Both the position numbers and the translations under genes were made by a program. Positions 6,836-12,817 of a DNA stretch of 12,817 nt are shown piece by piece; within the stretch, counting starts at the first letter, position 1, and each line of letters starts with the position of its first letter. The DNA is from Paracoccaceae bacterium (GTDB taxonomy: Bacteria; Pseudomonadota; Alphaproteobacteria; Rhodobacterales; Rhodobacteraceae). Below the pieces are notes generated by a model. That model had not been told where the DNA came from. It saw only the letters and a program-made list of their open reading frames with translations, and did no database searches. The stretch spans positions 1 through 12,817 of the forward strand of contig SLKB01000069.1 of the NCBI GenBank assembly GCA_007134805.1, given 5' to 3'.

Positions 6836-7879
6836 ATGGGTTTCGTATTTTTCCTGATGGCGGCGCTCTGGGTGCTGGGCTGGGTGATGAAGGCCCCCGT
6901 CCGTGCGCGGCTCGTCATGATCGGGTTTGTCTATCTGAGCGTTCTGCTGATGCATCTGGTCCTGCCCGAGACGGCAGAGCTCCGTCAGGCCACGGGCGGG
7001 GATGTTCGCCCCTGGCTGATCCTTGGCGGGCTGGCCGGGCTCGTCGCGCTCTATCGAAGTGCTGTGCATCGCTTGCGCGCAAGGGCCACGCCCGGCTCCG
7101 CTGAGGAAGCTCCCATACGCTCCGACAGCTTTCGCGAGGCTGAGTTGAACCGGTACGCCCGCCACATTGTCCTGCGCGAGATAGGGGGCGCAGGGCAGAA
7201 GAAGCTCAAGGCCGCGCGCGTTCTCGTGGTGGGGGCAGGCGGGCTCGGCTCGCCCGCACTGCTCTATCTGGCCGCCGCCGGGGTTGGGCGGATCGGGGTC
7301 ATCGACGACGATGTGGTCGATGGGTCCAACCTGCAGCGCCAGGTCATTCACCGGGACGACATGATCGGCGTGCCTAAGGTCTTCTCGGCACAGGCAGCAG
7401 TCGAGGCGTTGAACCCTTTCATCGAGATACGCCCCTACAAGCGGCGCCTCGCCCCAGATATCGCCGACGCGCTCTTCGACGATTATGACCTCATCCTTGA
7501 CGGCAGCGACAATTTCGACACGCGCTACGCTGTCAACCGTGCTGCGGTGGCAACGCGAAAACCTCTGATCGCCGGCGCCATCACCCAATGGGAGGGGCAA
7601 CTCAGCCTTTATGATCCGGCGATGAACGCGCCGTGTTTCGAATGTGTCTTCCCCACGCGCCCGGCAGATGGCCTTGCGCCAAGTTGCGCAGAGGCGGGTG
7701 TCATTGCGCCGCTTCCCGGTGTGCTTGGCGCCATGATGGCAGTGGAGGCGATCAAGGAAATCACCGCCGCCGGCGAAGGGCTGCGGGGGCGGCTCTTGAT
7801 CTATGACGCGCTTTTCGCCGAGACGCGTTACATGCGAATCGCACGGCGCGCGGATTGCAGCTGTTGCGGTCGGGGCTGA
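6836..7879 (+). CDS. moeB: MoeB/ThiF-family adenylyltransferase with N-terminal membrane anchor
   Basis: An E1-like enzyme of the MoeB/ThiF/HesA family, 347 residues. MoeB adenylates the C-terminal glycine of MoaD so it can receive sulfur for molybdopterin synthesis. The catalytic domain (about 100-347) has the ATP loop GAGGLGS (133-139), NLQRQ (165-169), the DGSDNFDTRY segment (222-231), Cys284 in the mobile loop, and paired zinc-binding cysteines (Cys267/Cys270 and Cys341/Cys344). The first 75 residues are unusual: three hydrophobic stretches (about 2-18, 25-43, 58-73), with positive residues after the first and third, predicting a membrane tether with the enzyme domain in the cytoplasm. 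E. coli MoeB is about 250 residues and lacks this. ThiF-like roles (thiamine, or another sulfur carrier) remain possible. ATG follows the dut stop with no gap. Confidence 0.88.
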   Translation: MGFVFFLMAALWVLGWVMKAPVRARLVMIGFVYLSVLLMHLVLPETAELRQATGGDVRPWLILGGLAGLVALYRSAVHRLRARATPGSAEEAPIRSDSFREAELNRYARHIVLREIGGAGQKKLKAARVLVVGAGGLGSPALLYLAAAGVGRIGVIDDDVVDGSNLQRQVIHRDDMIGVPKVFSAQAAVEALNPFIEIRPYKRRLAPDIADALFDDYDLILDGSDNFDTRYAVNRAAVATRKPLIAGAITQWEGQLSLYDPAMNAPCFECVFPTRPADGLAPSCAEAGVIAPLPGVLGAMMAVEAIKEITAAGEGLRGRLLIYDALFAETRYMRIARRADCSCCGRG

Positions 7880-7913
7880 ACAAACGCGTGAACCCGACAT
7901 GCCGGGAGGCAAG

Positions 7914-9854
7914 TCACAAAGTGATGCCCAGCAAGGTAAAGCCACAGGAATCGCGCCCCAGATGCCGGGGCGCGAACTCTTCGATCAGGTGGAGATGGCC
8001 CGTCGCGTTCGGGCTTGTTCGAAGGGTCGCAGTGGTTTGTCCCATCGGCAGCAGGCGGAACGGCGCGCGCGACGCGACATCCACCACGCGGTCACGGACC
8101 ACATGCGCGCGAAGCGCATCGCGGATGATGGCCAGCTGTGTGAGCGCCAGGGTCTCGCCGCCAGTTCCAGCGAAGCCCCCTGCCCCAAAGGCGCGGAAAC
8201 TGTTGGTGCAGACGATGAATTCGGCTGCGGGATCGAGCGGCGCCCCATTCCAACGTGGATTACGGATACGCGAGGCCCGAAGATCAAGCACAGCCCCATC
8301 CGGCCCAAAACGAGGCGGCGCGCTGAGGTCAATCTCGTATTCCAGACCGTATAGAATCTCGAAATTATAGCCCGGAAAGGCCGGGTTCATGAGTGGCTGC
8401 CGCCCCTGACCCGGGCGCAACCGATGATAGGCAGAGACCGACCGCTCAAGCCACAACAGGAGATGGGCGCCGGTCAGACGCAGGGCGGCGACACTGTTCG
8501 GGAAAACGTAAAGATCGGCGAGCGAGCGCAGTGTGAGCGCGCCCGGCTCGATATCGGTGAAGTTCTGCGCTCCGCCAAGTCCCCCCGCCTTGGACGGCGA
8601 AACAGCCGATATGACGGGCAGATCCGCGGGAAAGGGCGCGGCCAGATGCTCCCGCACGAAGCGCTCTTGCGCCTGCGCCACGAGCGCTGTCGCAGCGCTT
8701 TGCCCCAGATAGACGAAGAAACTGTTGATAGGCGCGCTCGTCGCGCCGATGGGCTGCCGCAGGCTGTCGAGCACTTTCGCATGGGTCTGCGCGACGATCC
8801 GGCGAACAGCCGGGCTGCAATGCCGAGCTGGAAAGGGCCTTGCGGCGGGATCGGGTTTCGGGACGACCCGCTGCTCGAAGTGATCCGAGACCGCGCGGAG
8901 CGCTGATCTGGCATCCGAGACCTGCCAGCCGTCTTCATTGCGCTCGAGGGTCAGATCGACAACGCCAAGATGCGTGCCGAAACTTCCGCTGATCACGGCC
9001 GGCACTTCGCAGATCGTCCCGCGCGCGATATCGATATCGGGATGCTCCCCGAAGGCATTCGACGGGAACAATTGATGGCTGTGCCCGCCCAGGATCACAT
9101 CAACCCCTGACGCCTGCGCCAGGGGGATCAGCGCGTTCTCCATATTCTCGGCGGGCTCATCCGGCCCGATCCCGCTATGGGCCAGCAGGACCACAAGATC
9201 GGCACCTTTCGCGCGGAGTTCGGGCACCCAGGCGCACGCGGCCTCGACCATGTCGCGCGTCCGAATCCGGCCGCGCAGATGCTGCCGCTCCCACAAGGTG
9301 ATCTGCGGCGGGGCAAGGCCGATCACCCCGATCCGGATCGGATGGGTCTGGCCATGAGCATCGCGCAGGTCGCGGTCCAGCATAGTATAGGGGGCCACCA
9401 TATGCCGGTCCTGCAACGGCTCAGCTCCGGTCGCGCGCAGGATATTGGCCGAAACGACAGGGCAGTCGGCCTGCGCGAGGGCCTTCTCCAGAAACTCGAG
9501 CCCGTAATTGAACTCATGGTTCCCAAGCGTGATGGCGTCATATTCGAGCGCGTTCATCGCAGCGATGACCGGATGCGGCATGCCGTCACGCAGATCCATA
9601 TCATAGGCGATGAAATCCCCGACCGGGGTGCCTTGCAGAAAATCGCCATTGTCGAACAACAGGGTGTTGACTTCCTCTGCACGCGCCTGATCGATCAGAG
9701 TGGCCAGTTGCGCAAGACCGCGCTCGGCATCCTGCTGCTCGGCGGAATAATCGTAGGGATGCAGATGCACATGCAGATCAGTCGTCTCGAGGATCCGCAG
9801 CCGGACCCCTTTCCGGGCGGCCCCAGCGTTCTGTTGTTGCCGCAAACGCTTCAT
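7914..9854 (-). CDS. cpdB: 2',3'-cyclic-nucleotide 2'-phosphodiesterase/3'-nucleotidase, no signal peptide
   Basis: A 646-residue two-domain enzyme of the 5'-nucleotidase superfamily that opens 2',3'-cyclic nucleotides and removes 3'-phosphate from nucleotides. The metallophosphoesterase domain shows TTDLHVH (24-30), DNGD (68-71), GNHE (111-114), LLAHSG (223-228) and GGHSH (256-260). The C-terminal nucleotide-binding domain shows PGYNFEILYGLEYEIDLS (494-511) and NSFRA (551-555). CpdB in E. coli is periplasmic, but here the N-terminus (MKRLRQQQNAGAARKGVRLR) is charged with no hydrophobic core. In frame upstream there are only 12 codons, none of them ATG, GTG or TTG, before a TAG (9891-9893), so a longer signal-bearing form is not available. 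Ribosome site is weak (GGA). Convergent with moeB, 34 bp apart. Confidence 0.9.
   Translation of the reverse strand: MKRLRQQQNAGAARKGVRLRILETTDLHVHLHPYDYSAEQQDAERGLAQLATLIDQARAEEVNTLLFDNGDFLQGTPVGDFIAYDMDLRDGMPHPVIAAMNALEYDAITLGNHEFNYGLEFLEKALAQADCPVVSANILRATGAEPLQDRHMVAPYTMLDRDLRDAHGQTHPIRIGVIGLAPPQITLWERQHLRGRIRTRDMVEAACAWVPELRAKGADLVVLLAHSGIGPDEPAENMENALIPLAQASGVDVILGGHSHQLFPSNAFGEHPDIDIARGTICEVPAVISGSFGTHLGVVDLTLERNEDGWQVSDARSALRAVSDHFEQRVVPKPDPAARPFPARHCSPAVRRIVAQTHAKVLDSLRQPIGATSAPINSFFVYLGQSAATALVAQAQERFVREHLAAPFPADLPVISAVSPSKAGGLGGAQNFTDIEPGALTLRSLADLYVFPNSVAALRLTGAHLLLWLERSVSAYHRLRPGQGRQPLMNPAFPGYNFEILYGLEYEIDLSAPPRFGPDGAVLDLRASRIRNPRWNGAPLDPAAEFIVCTNSFRAFGAGGFAGTGGETLALTQLAIIRDALRAHVVRDRVVDVASRAPFRLLPMGQTTATLRTSPNATGHLHLIEEFAPRHLGRDSCGFTLLGITL
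7951..7975. repeat. 9-bp GC-rich inverted repeat near moeB/cpdB convergent ends
   Basis: TCGCGCCCC (7951-7959) and GGGGCGCGA (7967-7975) pair perfectly with a 7-base loop. It lies inside the last codons of cpdB and 72 bases after the moeB stop. It could help stop moeB transcription, but no U-run follows on either strand and coding constraint in GC-rich DNA could produce it. Confidence 0.3.
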
Positions 9855-9878
9855 TTTCCAAGAACTCGCAAGTATTCC

Positions 9879-9899
9879 ATTAAGCTTAATCTATCTTAA
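9879..9899. promoter_or_regulatory. AT-rich palindrome and TTAA cluster between cpdB and nudC
   Basis: ATTAAGCTTAAT (9879-9890) is a perfect 12-bp palindrome 25 bases before the cpdB start. With a further TTAA at 9896-9899 it makes three TTAA tetramers in 20 bases, striking in GC-rich DNA. The second and third are 6 bases apart, one short of the TTAA-N7-TTAA CtrA consensus. A weak minus-strand promoter (TTGAGC at 9918-9923, TTAAGA at 9894-9899, 18 apart) would place the palindrome near the start of cpdB transcription. Confidence 0.4.
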
Positions 9900-9925
9900 G
9901 TTGAGGAAACCATTGCGGCTCAAAT

Positions 9926-9943
9926 GTGATGTTTTCGTGATGT
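9926..9943. repeat. Direct repeat GTGATGT in the cpdB/nudC spacer
   Basis: GTGATGT occurs at 9926-9932 and 9937-9943, start to start 11 bases, about one helical turn. This could be paired binding sites for a regulator on one DNA face. The rest of the 213-bp spacer (9855-10067) shows no gene I can support. Confidence 0.25.
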
Positions 9944-10067
9944 GGCAAGTCATGTCCTTCCAAACACAGAGATTTCTTTATGCACCCCTGGAGATTGCAT
10001 CACACGCGACATTGCTCAAAGCCGAGATGTATGGCAGACCCCACGCAACACGGTTCGAGTGATCAAG

Positions 10068-11009
10068 ATGCAACTTGCGTTTGATGGAAGCTGGCAGGAT
10101 CGCAACTCTGAGTTGCGCAATGCAGCCGATTACTTGCAAGGCCTCCAGGCCCGGCCAGAGGTGCAGGTGCTGCCGGTCTGGCGCGGCAAGGCGCAAATCT
10201 CGGGGGCAAAGCTGGCCTGGGTTGGCGCGCAGGATGCGATCCTGCGCCATGCGTCAAGGCCTTGGCTGTTCCTGGGCCAGCAGGACGACCGCCCCCTGTT
10301 TGCCGCCGATATCTCCGACTGGGAGCCCGAGGCGCTCGACCGCGCGGCGCTGGCGATGTTCGCCGACCCAAGCGTGCAGATCTATCCCGGCGCAGAACGC
10401 AACGCGCAGTTTCTGGATCTGCGCCTTGCTATGATCGAACTGAACGCGACCGAGGCCGCGCTCGCTGGCACGGCGCGCGCCGTTTTCAACTGGCACCGCA
10501 CCCATCGGTTCTGCGCGCGATGCGGCGCGCAGAGCGACGTGGTCAAGGGGGGGTGGGAACGGCTTTGCGCGGCATGCGGCGCGCGGCATTTTCCGCGCAC
10601 GGATCCTGTTGTCATCATGCTGGTGTTACATGGAAACTCGGTCCTGCTCGGCCGCTCGCAGGGGTGGCCGGACGGGCTCTATTCGGCCCTTGCGGGATTT
10701 GTCGAGCCGGGGGAGAGCCTCGAGAACGCCGTGGCGCGCGAAGTCTTCGAGGAGACAGGCATCGAAACGCATGAAGTGCGATACCTCGCCTCGCAGCCAT
10801 GGCCGTTCCCGAATTCGCTGATGCTGGGCTGTGTCGCGAAGGCGCATTGCCGTGAGATCAGGCTTGATGCTGAACTTGAAGATGCCCGCTGGATGTCGCG
10901 CGAAGCGGTGCTCGCTGCATGGTCTGGGGATCACACTCACTTTACGCCCGCGCGCCCCGGATCGATTGCACACTATATGCTCGGACAATGGCTTGCGGGC
11001 CGCGTCTGA
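10068..11009 (+). CDS. nudC: NAD(+) diphosphatase NudC (NADH pyrophosphatase, RNA deNADding)
   Basis: Hydrolyses NADH/NAD to NMN(H) and AMP and, in E. coli, removes NAD caps from RNA. From the ATG at 10068 it is 313 residues, a normal NudC length. The zinc ribbon uses Cys149, Cys152, Cys167 and Cys170 (CARCG, CAACG). The Nudix box GFVEPGESLENAVAREVFEE (210-229) completes as TGI and carries the catalytic Glu225, Glu228 and Glu229. The NudC signature SQPWPFPNS is at 242-250. An in-frame GTG at 9942 would add 42 residues with no likeness to the family, so I prefer 10068, although no strong ribosome site precedes it. Divergent from cpdB, another nucleotide-cleaving enzyme, across 213 bp. Confidence 0.95.
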   Translation: MQLAFDGSWQDRNSELRNAADYLQGLQARPEVQVLPVWRGKAQISGAKLAWVGAQDAILRHASRPWLFLGQQDDRPLFAADISDWEPEALDRAALAMFADPSVQIYPGAERNAQFLDLRLAMIELNATEAALAGTARAVFNWHRTHRFCARCGAQSDVVKGGWERLCAACGARHFPRTDPVVIMLVLHGNSVLLGRSQGWPDGLYSALAGFVEPGESLENAVAREVFEETGIETHEVRYLASQPWPFPNSLMLGCVAKAHCREIRLDAELEDARWMSREAVLAAWSGDHTHFTPARPGSIAHYMLGQWLAGRV

Positions 11010-11123
11010 GGGCGTCCCGGACTGTCCGCGAAGCCGCGCACGAAAGACTTGTAATTCCCTTGGTGCAGGATCAGGTTATCTGCCATGAAGGAACTCATCA
11101 CACCCCGAGGCGGACGGCCCGCG

Positions 11124-11792
11124 ATGACCTGGAACATTCCCAATGTCCTGACGGTTCTGCGGCTGCTGGCCGCGCCTGGCGTTGCCGTGATGTTTCTCTA
11201 TTTTCACCGACCCTGGGCGGACTGGTTCGCGCTGATCCTGTTCGCGCTTGCGGCGATCACCGATTTTTTCGATGGCTATCTCGCGCGCGCCTGGAAACAG
11301 GAGAGCCGGCTTGGCGCAATGCTCGATCCGATCGCTGACAAGGCGATGGTGGTCATCGCGCTTCTGGTCATCACGGGCTATTCGGGGATGGATCCCTGGC
11401 TTATCCTGCCGGCGACAGTCATCCTCTTTCGCGAAGTCTTCGTGTCGGGCTTGCGCGAATTTCTGGGCGATACGGCGGGGCTTCTGAAAGTCACTCCCAT
11501 CGCCAAGTGGAAGACCACGGCCCAGATGTCCGCGATCGCGATCCTGTTCCTCGCGATGGGGCTTGAATATGTGCGCGAGGCGAGTTCCCAGCGCGCGTAT
11601 GCTGATCTGATCGCAACCCTCAGCGATATCGGCACTACCGATGTCAATGTCGTCGATCTGGCGCAGCATAGCGGCAATGCCGTCTGGATCTTTGGACTGG
11701 CGCTGATCTGGGTTGCTGCGGCATTGACCTTGATTTCGGGCTGGGATTATTTCCGCAAGGCCCTCCCCTTTCTGAAAGATGAGACGAAATGA
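11124..11792 (+). CDS. pgsA: CDP-diacylglycerol-glycerol-3-phosphate 3-phosphatidyltransferase
   Basis: Makes phosphatidylglycerophosphate from CDP-diacylglycerol and glycerol 3-phosphate, the committed step to phosphatidylglycerol, in the inner membrane. The CDP-alcohol phosphotransferase motif is complete: Asp47-x2-Asp50-Gly51-x2-Ala54-Arg55-x8-Gly64-x3-Asp68-x3-Asp72. Several hydrophobic helices are visible (about 8-26, 33-48, 74-86, 92-108, 134-147, 187-205). The 222 residues exceed the 182 of E. coli PgsA, mainly through a polar stretch at about 148-185 before the last helix. The start MTWNIPNVLTVLRLL matches the usual family N-terminus; an ATG at 11085 in frame would add 13 polar residues and cannot be excluded. 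The stop overlaps moaD by ATGA. Confidence 0.95.
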   Translation: MTWNIPNVLTVLRLLAAPGVAVMFLYFHRPWADWFALILFALAAITDFFDGYLARAWKQESRLGAMLDPIADKAMVVIALLVITGYSGMDPWLILPATVILFREVFVSGLREFLGDTAGLLKVTPIAKWKTTAQMSAIAILFLAMGLEYVREASSQRAYADLIATLSDIGTTDVNVVDLAQHSGNAVWIFGLALIWVAAALTLISGWDYFRKALPFLKDETK

Positions 11793-12040
11793 AACTCGAC
11801 ATCCTCTATTTCGCATGGGTGCGTGAACGCATCGGCGTGCCACGCGAAACGCTCGAGACGGACGCAGAAACGGTCACTGATCTGGTGCAGGAGTTGAGCG
11901 CGCGCGACGAACGGCACGCGCTGGCGTTCTCGGACCTGCGCGCGATCCGGGTGGCGGTTGATCAGGATCTCAGCGATTTCAGCGCGCCCCTTGCCGGCGC
12001 ACGCGAGGTGGCCTTCTTCCCGCCCATGACAGGTGGCTGA
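11789..12040 (+). CDS. moaD: Molybdopterin synthase sulfur carrier subunit MoaD
   Basis: An 83-residue ubiquitin-like protein that carries sulfur as a C-terminal thiocarboxylate into molybdopterin synthase. The N-terminal beta strand is MKLDILYFAWVRERIG, and the C-terminus FFPPMTGG ends in the Gly82-Gly83 needed for adenylation and thiocarboxylation. It begins inside the pgsA stop codon and is followed 2 bases later by moaE, its catalytic partner. The MoeB-like enzyme encoded at 6836-7879 is the likely activator. Confidence 0.95.
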   Translation: MKLDILYFAWVRERIGVPRETLETDAETVTDLVQELSARDERHALAFSDLRAIRVAVDQDLSDFSAPLAGAREVAFFPPMTGG

Positions 12041-12042
12041 AG

Positions 12043-12498
12043 ATGCTTGCAGTGCCAGAGATCCGCGTGCAGCACGCGCCCTTCGATTTCGCTACGGAAT
12101 GCGCGGGTTTCGCGGCAGGGCGCACGGATCTGGGCGCCGTAGTGACCTTCTGCGGCATCGTCCGGCAAGATGGTGCGGGGCAGTTGCAGCAAATGGAGAT
12201 CGAGCATTACCCGGGCATGACCGAACGCGCGCTGCAGGCCATTGCGGATGAGGCCTCCGCCCGCTGGGCCCTGGGCGCCTGCCTCGTGATCCACCGCTAC
12301 GGCGTGCTCACGCCAGGCGAGCGGATCATGATGGTCGCTACGGGCGCGGCGCATCGCGCCGACGCTTTCGCCGCAGCCGATTTCCTGATGGACTATCTCA
12401 AATCCCGGGCACCGTTCTGGAAGCGTGAGACGACACAACACAGCACAGGCTGGGTTGCCGCAAAAGCAAGCGACGAGGCCGCGCTGCAGCGCTGGTAG
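12043..12498 (+). CDS. moaE: Molybdopterin synthase catalytic subunit MoaE
   Basis: Forms the MoaD2-MoaE2 complex that inserts two sulfurs into cyclic pyranopterin monophosphate to give molybdopterin. The 151 residues match the usual length. Active-site residues known from E. coli MoaE line up with a one- or two-residue shift: Arg41 in GIVRQ, His104-Arg105 in AAHRADAF, Lys120 in DYLKSRAPFWKRE and Lys127. The central IEHYPGMTE (53-61) is typical. It starts 2 bases after the moaD stop, with GAAG just before the ATG. No convincing U-rich terminator follows; only a weak ACCCT/AGGGT pairing is seen at about 12505-12523. Confidence 0.96.
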   Translation: MLAVPEIRVQHAPFDFATECAGFAAGRTDLGAVVTFCGIVRQDGAGQLQQMEIEHYPGMTERALQAIADEASARWALGACLVIHRYGVLTPGERIMMVATGAAHRADAFAAADFLMDYLKSRAPFWKRETTQHSTGWVAAKASDEAALQRW

Positions 12499-12595
12499 GG
12501 ACGCACCCTCAGATCCCGAAGGGTCTCAAGCTGCGGCACTCTTGCACCCCTGCACGCGCCGCCGCGCTTGTTTGCGCGATCATCGCAGCCCTCTG

Positions 12596-12610
12596 TTGAT
12601 GCCGCATCAA
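12596..12610. repeat. 15-base palindrome beside the rplA terminator
   Basis: TTGATGC-C-GCATCAA is a perfect palindrome around one central base. It directly follows the rplA terminator on the minus strand and shares its A/T run. It may extend the termination structure in the convergent moaE/rplA spacer (12499-12655), where I see no gene. Confidence 0.4.
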
Positions 12611-12634
12611 AAAGGGCGGCTGGGCGCCGCCCTT
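12609..12634 (-). terminator. Rho-independent terminator of rplA
   Basis: Reading the minus strand, AAGGGCGGC pairs perfectly with GCCGCCCTT (12626-12634 with 12612-12620) around a 5-base loop, followed by a run of Ts (complement of AAAAA, 12609-12613). It begins 21 bases after the rplA stop codon, the expected place. It is the clearest terminator in the window. Confidence 0.85.
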
Positions 12635-12655
12635 CTCCATCGATCTGCGGAAGGA

Positions 12656-12817
12656 TCAGCGTTGCGTGGCGCTGGCCACATCAACCGTGACGCCTGGCCC
12701 CATGCTCGAGCTCACCGAGACCTTTTTCATGTAGGCCCCCTTCGCACCCGTGGGTTTCGCGCGCGAGACAGCCTCGACAAAGGCGCGGATATTCTCGGCG
12801 AGCTTGTCAGCCTCGAA
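12656..12817 (-). CDS. rplA: 50S ribosomal protein L1, C-terminal part (cut by window edge)
   Basis: The last 53 residues of ribosomal protein L1, which forms the mobile L1 stalk of the 50S subunit near the E site and, in many bacteria, represses its own operon. Diagnostic C-terminal sequence: [20 protein letters not shown], then [20 protein letters not shown] and [13 protein letters not shown] before TGA (complement of 12656-12658). The KPxxAKGxYxKKVxxSxxMGxGVxVD pattern is specific to L1. The frame is open to the window edge, so the N-terminal three quarters lie beyond it. A strong terminator follows. Confidence 0.95.
   Translation of the reverse strand, partial: FEADKLAENIRAFVEAVSRAKPTGAKGAYMKKVSVSSSMGPGVTVDVASATQR

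Noticed and set aside
6602..7945. Open frame of 447 codons on the minus strand
   Set aside because: It is opposite moeB and the end of dut, has no recognisable motif, and shows shadow-frame composition.
9942..10067. Extended N-terminus of NudC from a GTG at 9942
   Set aside because: The 42 extra residues have no likeness to NudC and lie in the AT-rich spacer; the ATG at 10068 gives the normal family length.
1..12817. CRISPR arrays, insertion sequences, tRNA or rRNA genes, toxin-antitoxin or phage genes
   Set aside because: I looked on both strands and saw no regularly spaced repeats, transposase motifs, target-site duplications or RNA gene folds; nearly all DNA is accounted for by core genes.

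Overview
This window is GC-rich chromosomal DNA that reads as the core genome of an alphaproteobacterium, most likely of the order Rhodobacterales (Rhodobacter/Roseobacter type). The main reasons are the RpoH paralogue, which resembles the RpoHII class of that group; the style of ComM, CoaBC, Dut, NudC and PgsA; dense packing with repeated 4-base ATGA overlaps; and the absence of mobile elements, tRNA or rRNA genes and CRISPR arrays. These assignments come from recognising protein motifs by eye; no database search was run.

Layout. (1) Positions 1-1786, plus strand: the 3' part of glutathione synthetase (gshB), overlapped by 4 bases by an HSL-type alpha/beta hydrolase. (2) 1746-3266, minus strand: comM, an AAA+ helicase of the YifB/ComM family, whose 3' end overlaps the hydrolase end to end by 41 bp. 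(3) 3267-3433: a divergent regulatory region with an inverted repeat lying across a candidate promoter. (4) 3434-5106, plus: an rpoH-type sigma factor followed, with a 4-base overlap, by a secreted ChaN-like protein. A perfect 9-bp hairpin sits just before the chaN-like start codon. (5) 5181-7879, plus: coaBC, dut and a membrane-anchored MoeB/ThiF-like adenylyltransferase, closely coupled. (6) 7914-9854, minus: a CpdB-type 2',3'-cyclic-nucleotide phosphodiesterase/3'-nucleotidase that lacks a signal peptide. (7) 9855-10067: an AT-rich divergent spacer with a 12-bp palindrome. (8) 10068-12498, plus: nudC, pgsA, moaD and moaE. (9) 12596-12817: a palindrome, a rho-independent terminator and the 3' end of rplA (ribosomal protein L1) on the minus strand.

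How the genes fit together. The window is mainly housekeeping: glutathione, coenzyme A, dUTP sanitation, NAD(H)/NAD-cap hydrolysis, phosphatidylglycerol synthesis and molybdopterin synthase (MoaD/MoaE, with MoeB as the likely MoaD activator). The stress element is the RpoH-like sigma factor with its ChaN-like partner. I see no wholly new system. The best leads are small regulatory structures: the hairpin that pairs a Shine-Dalgarno-like stretch at the rpoH/chaN junction, the inverted repeat overlapping the rpoH promoter region, the palindrome between cpdB and nudC, the membrane anchor on MoeB, and the apparently cytoplasmic CpdB.
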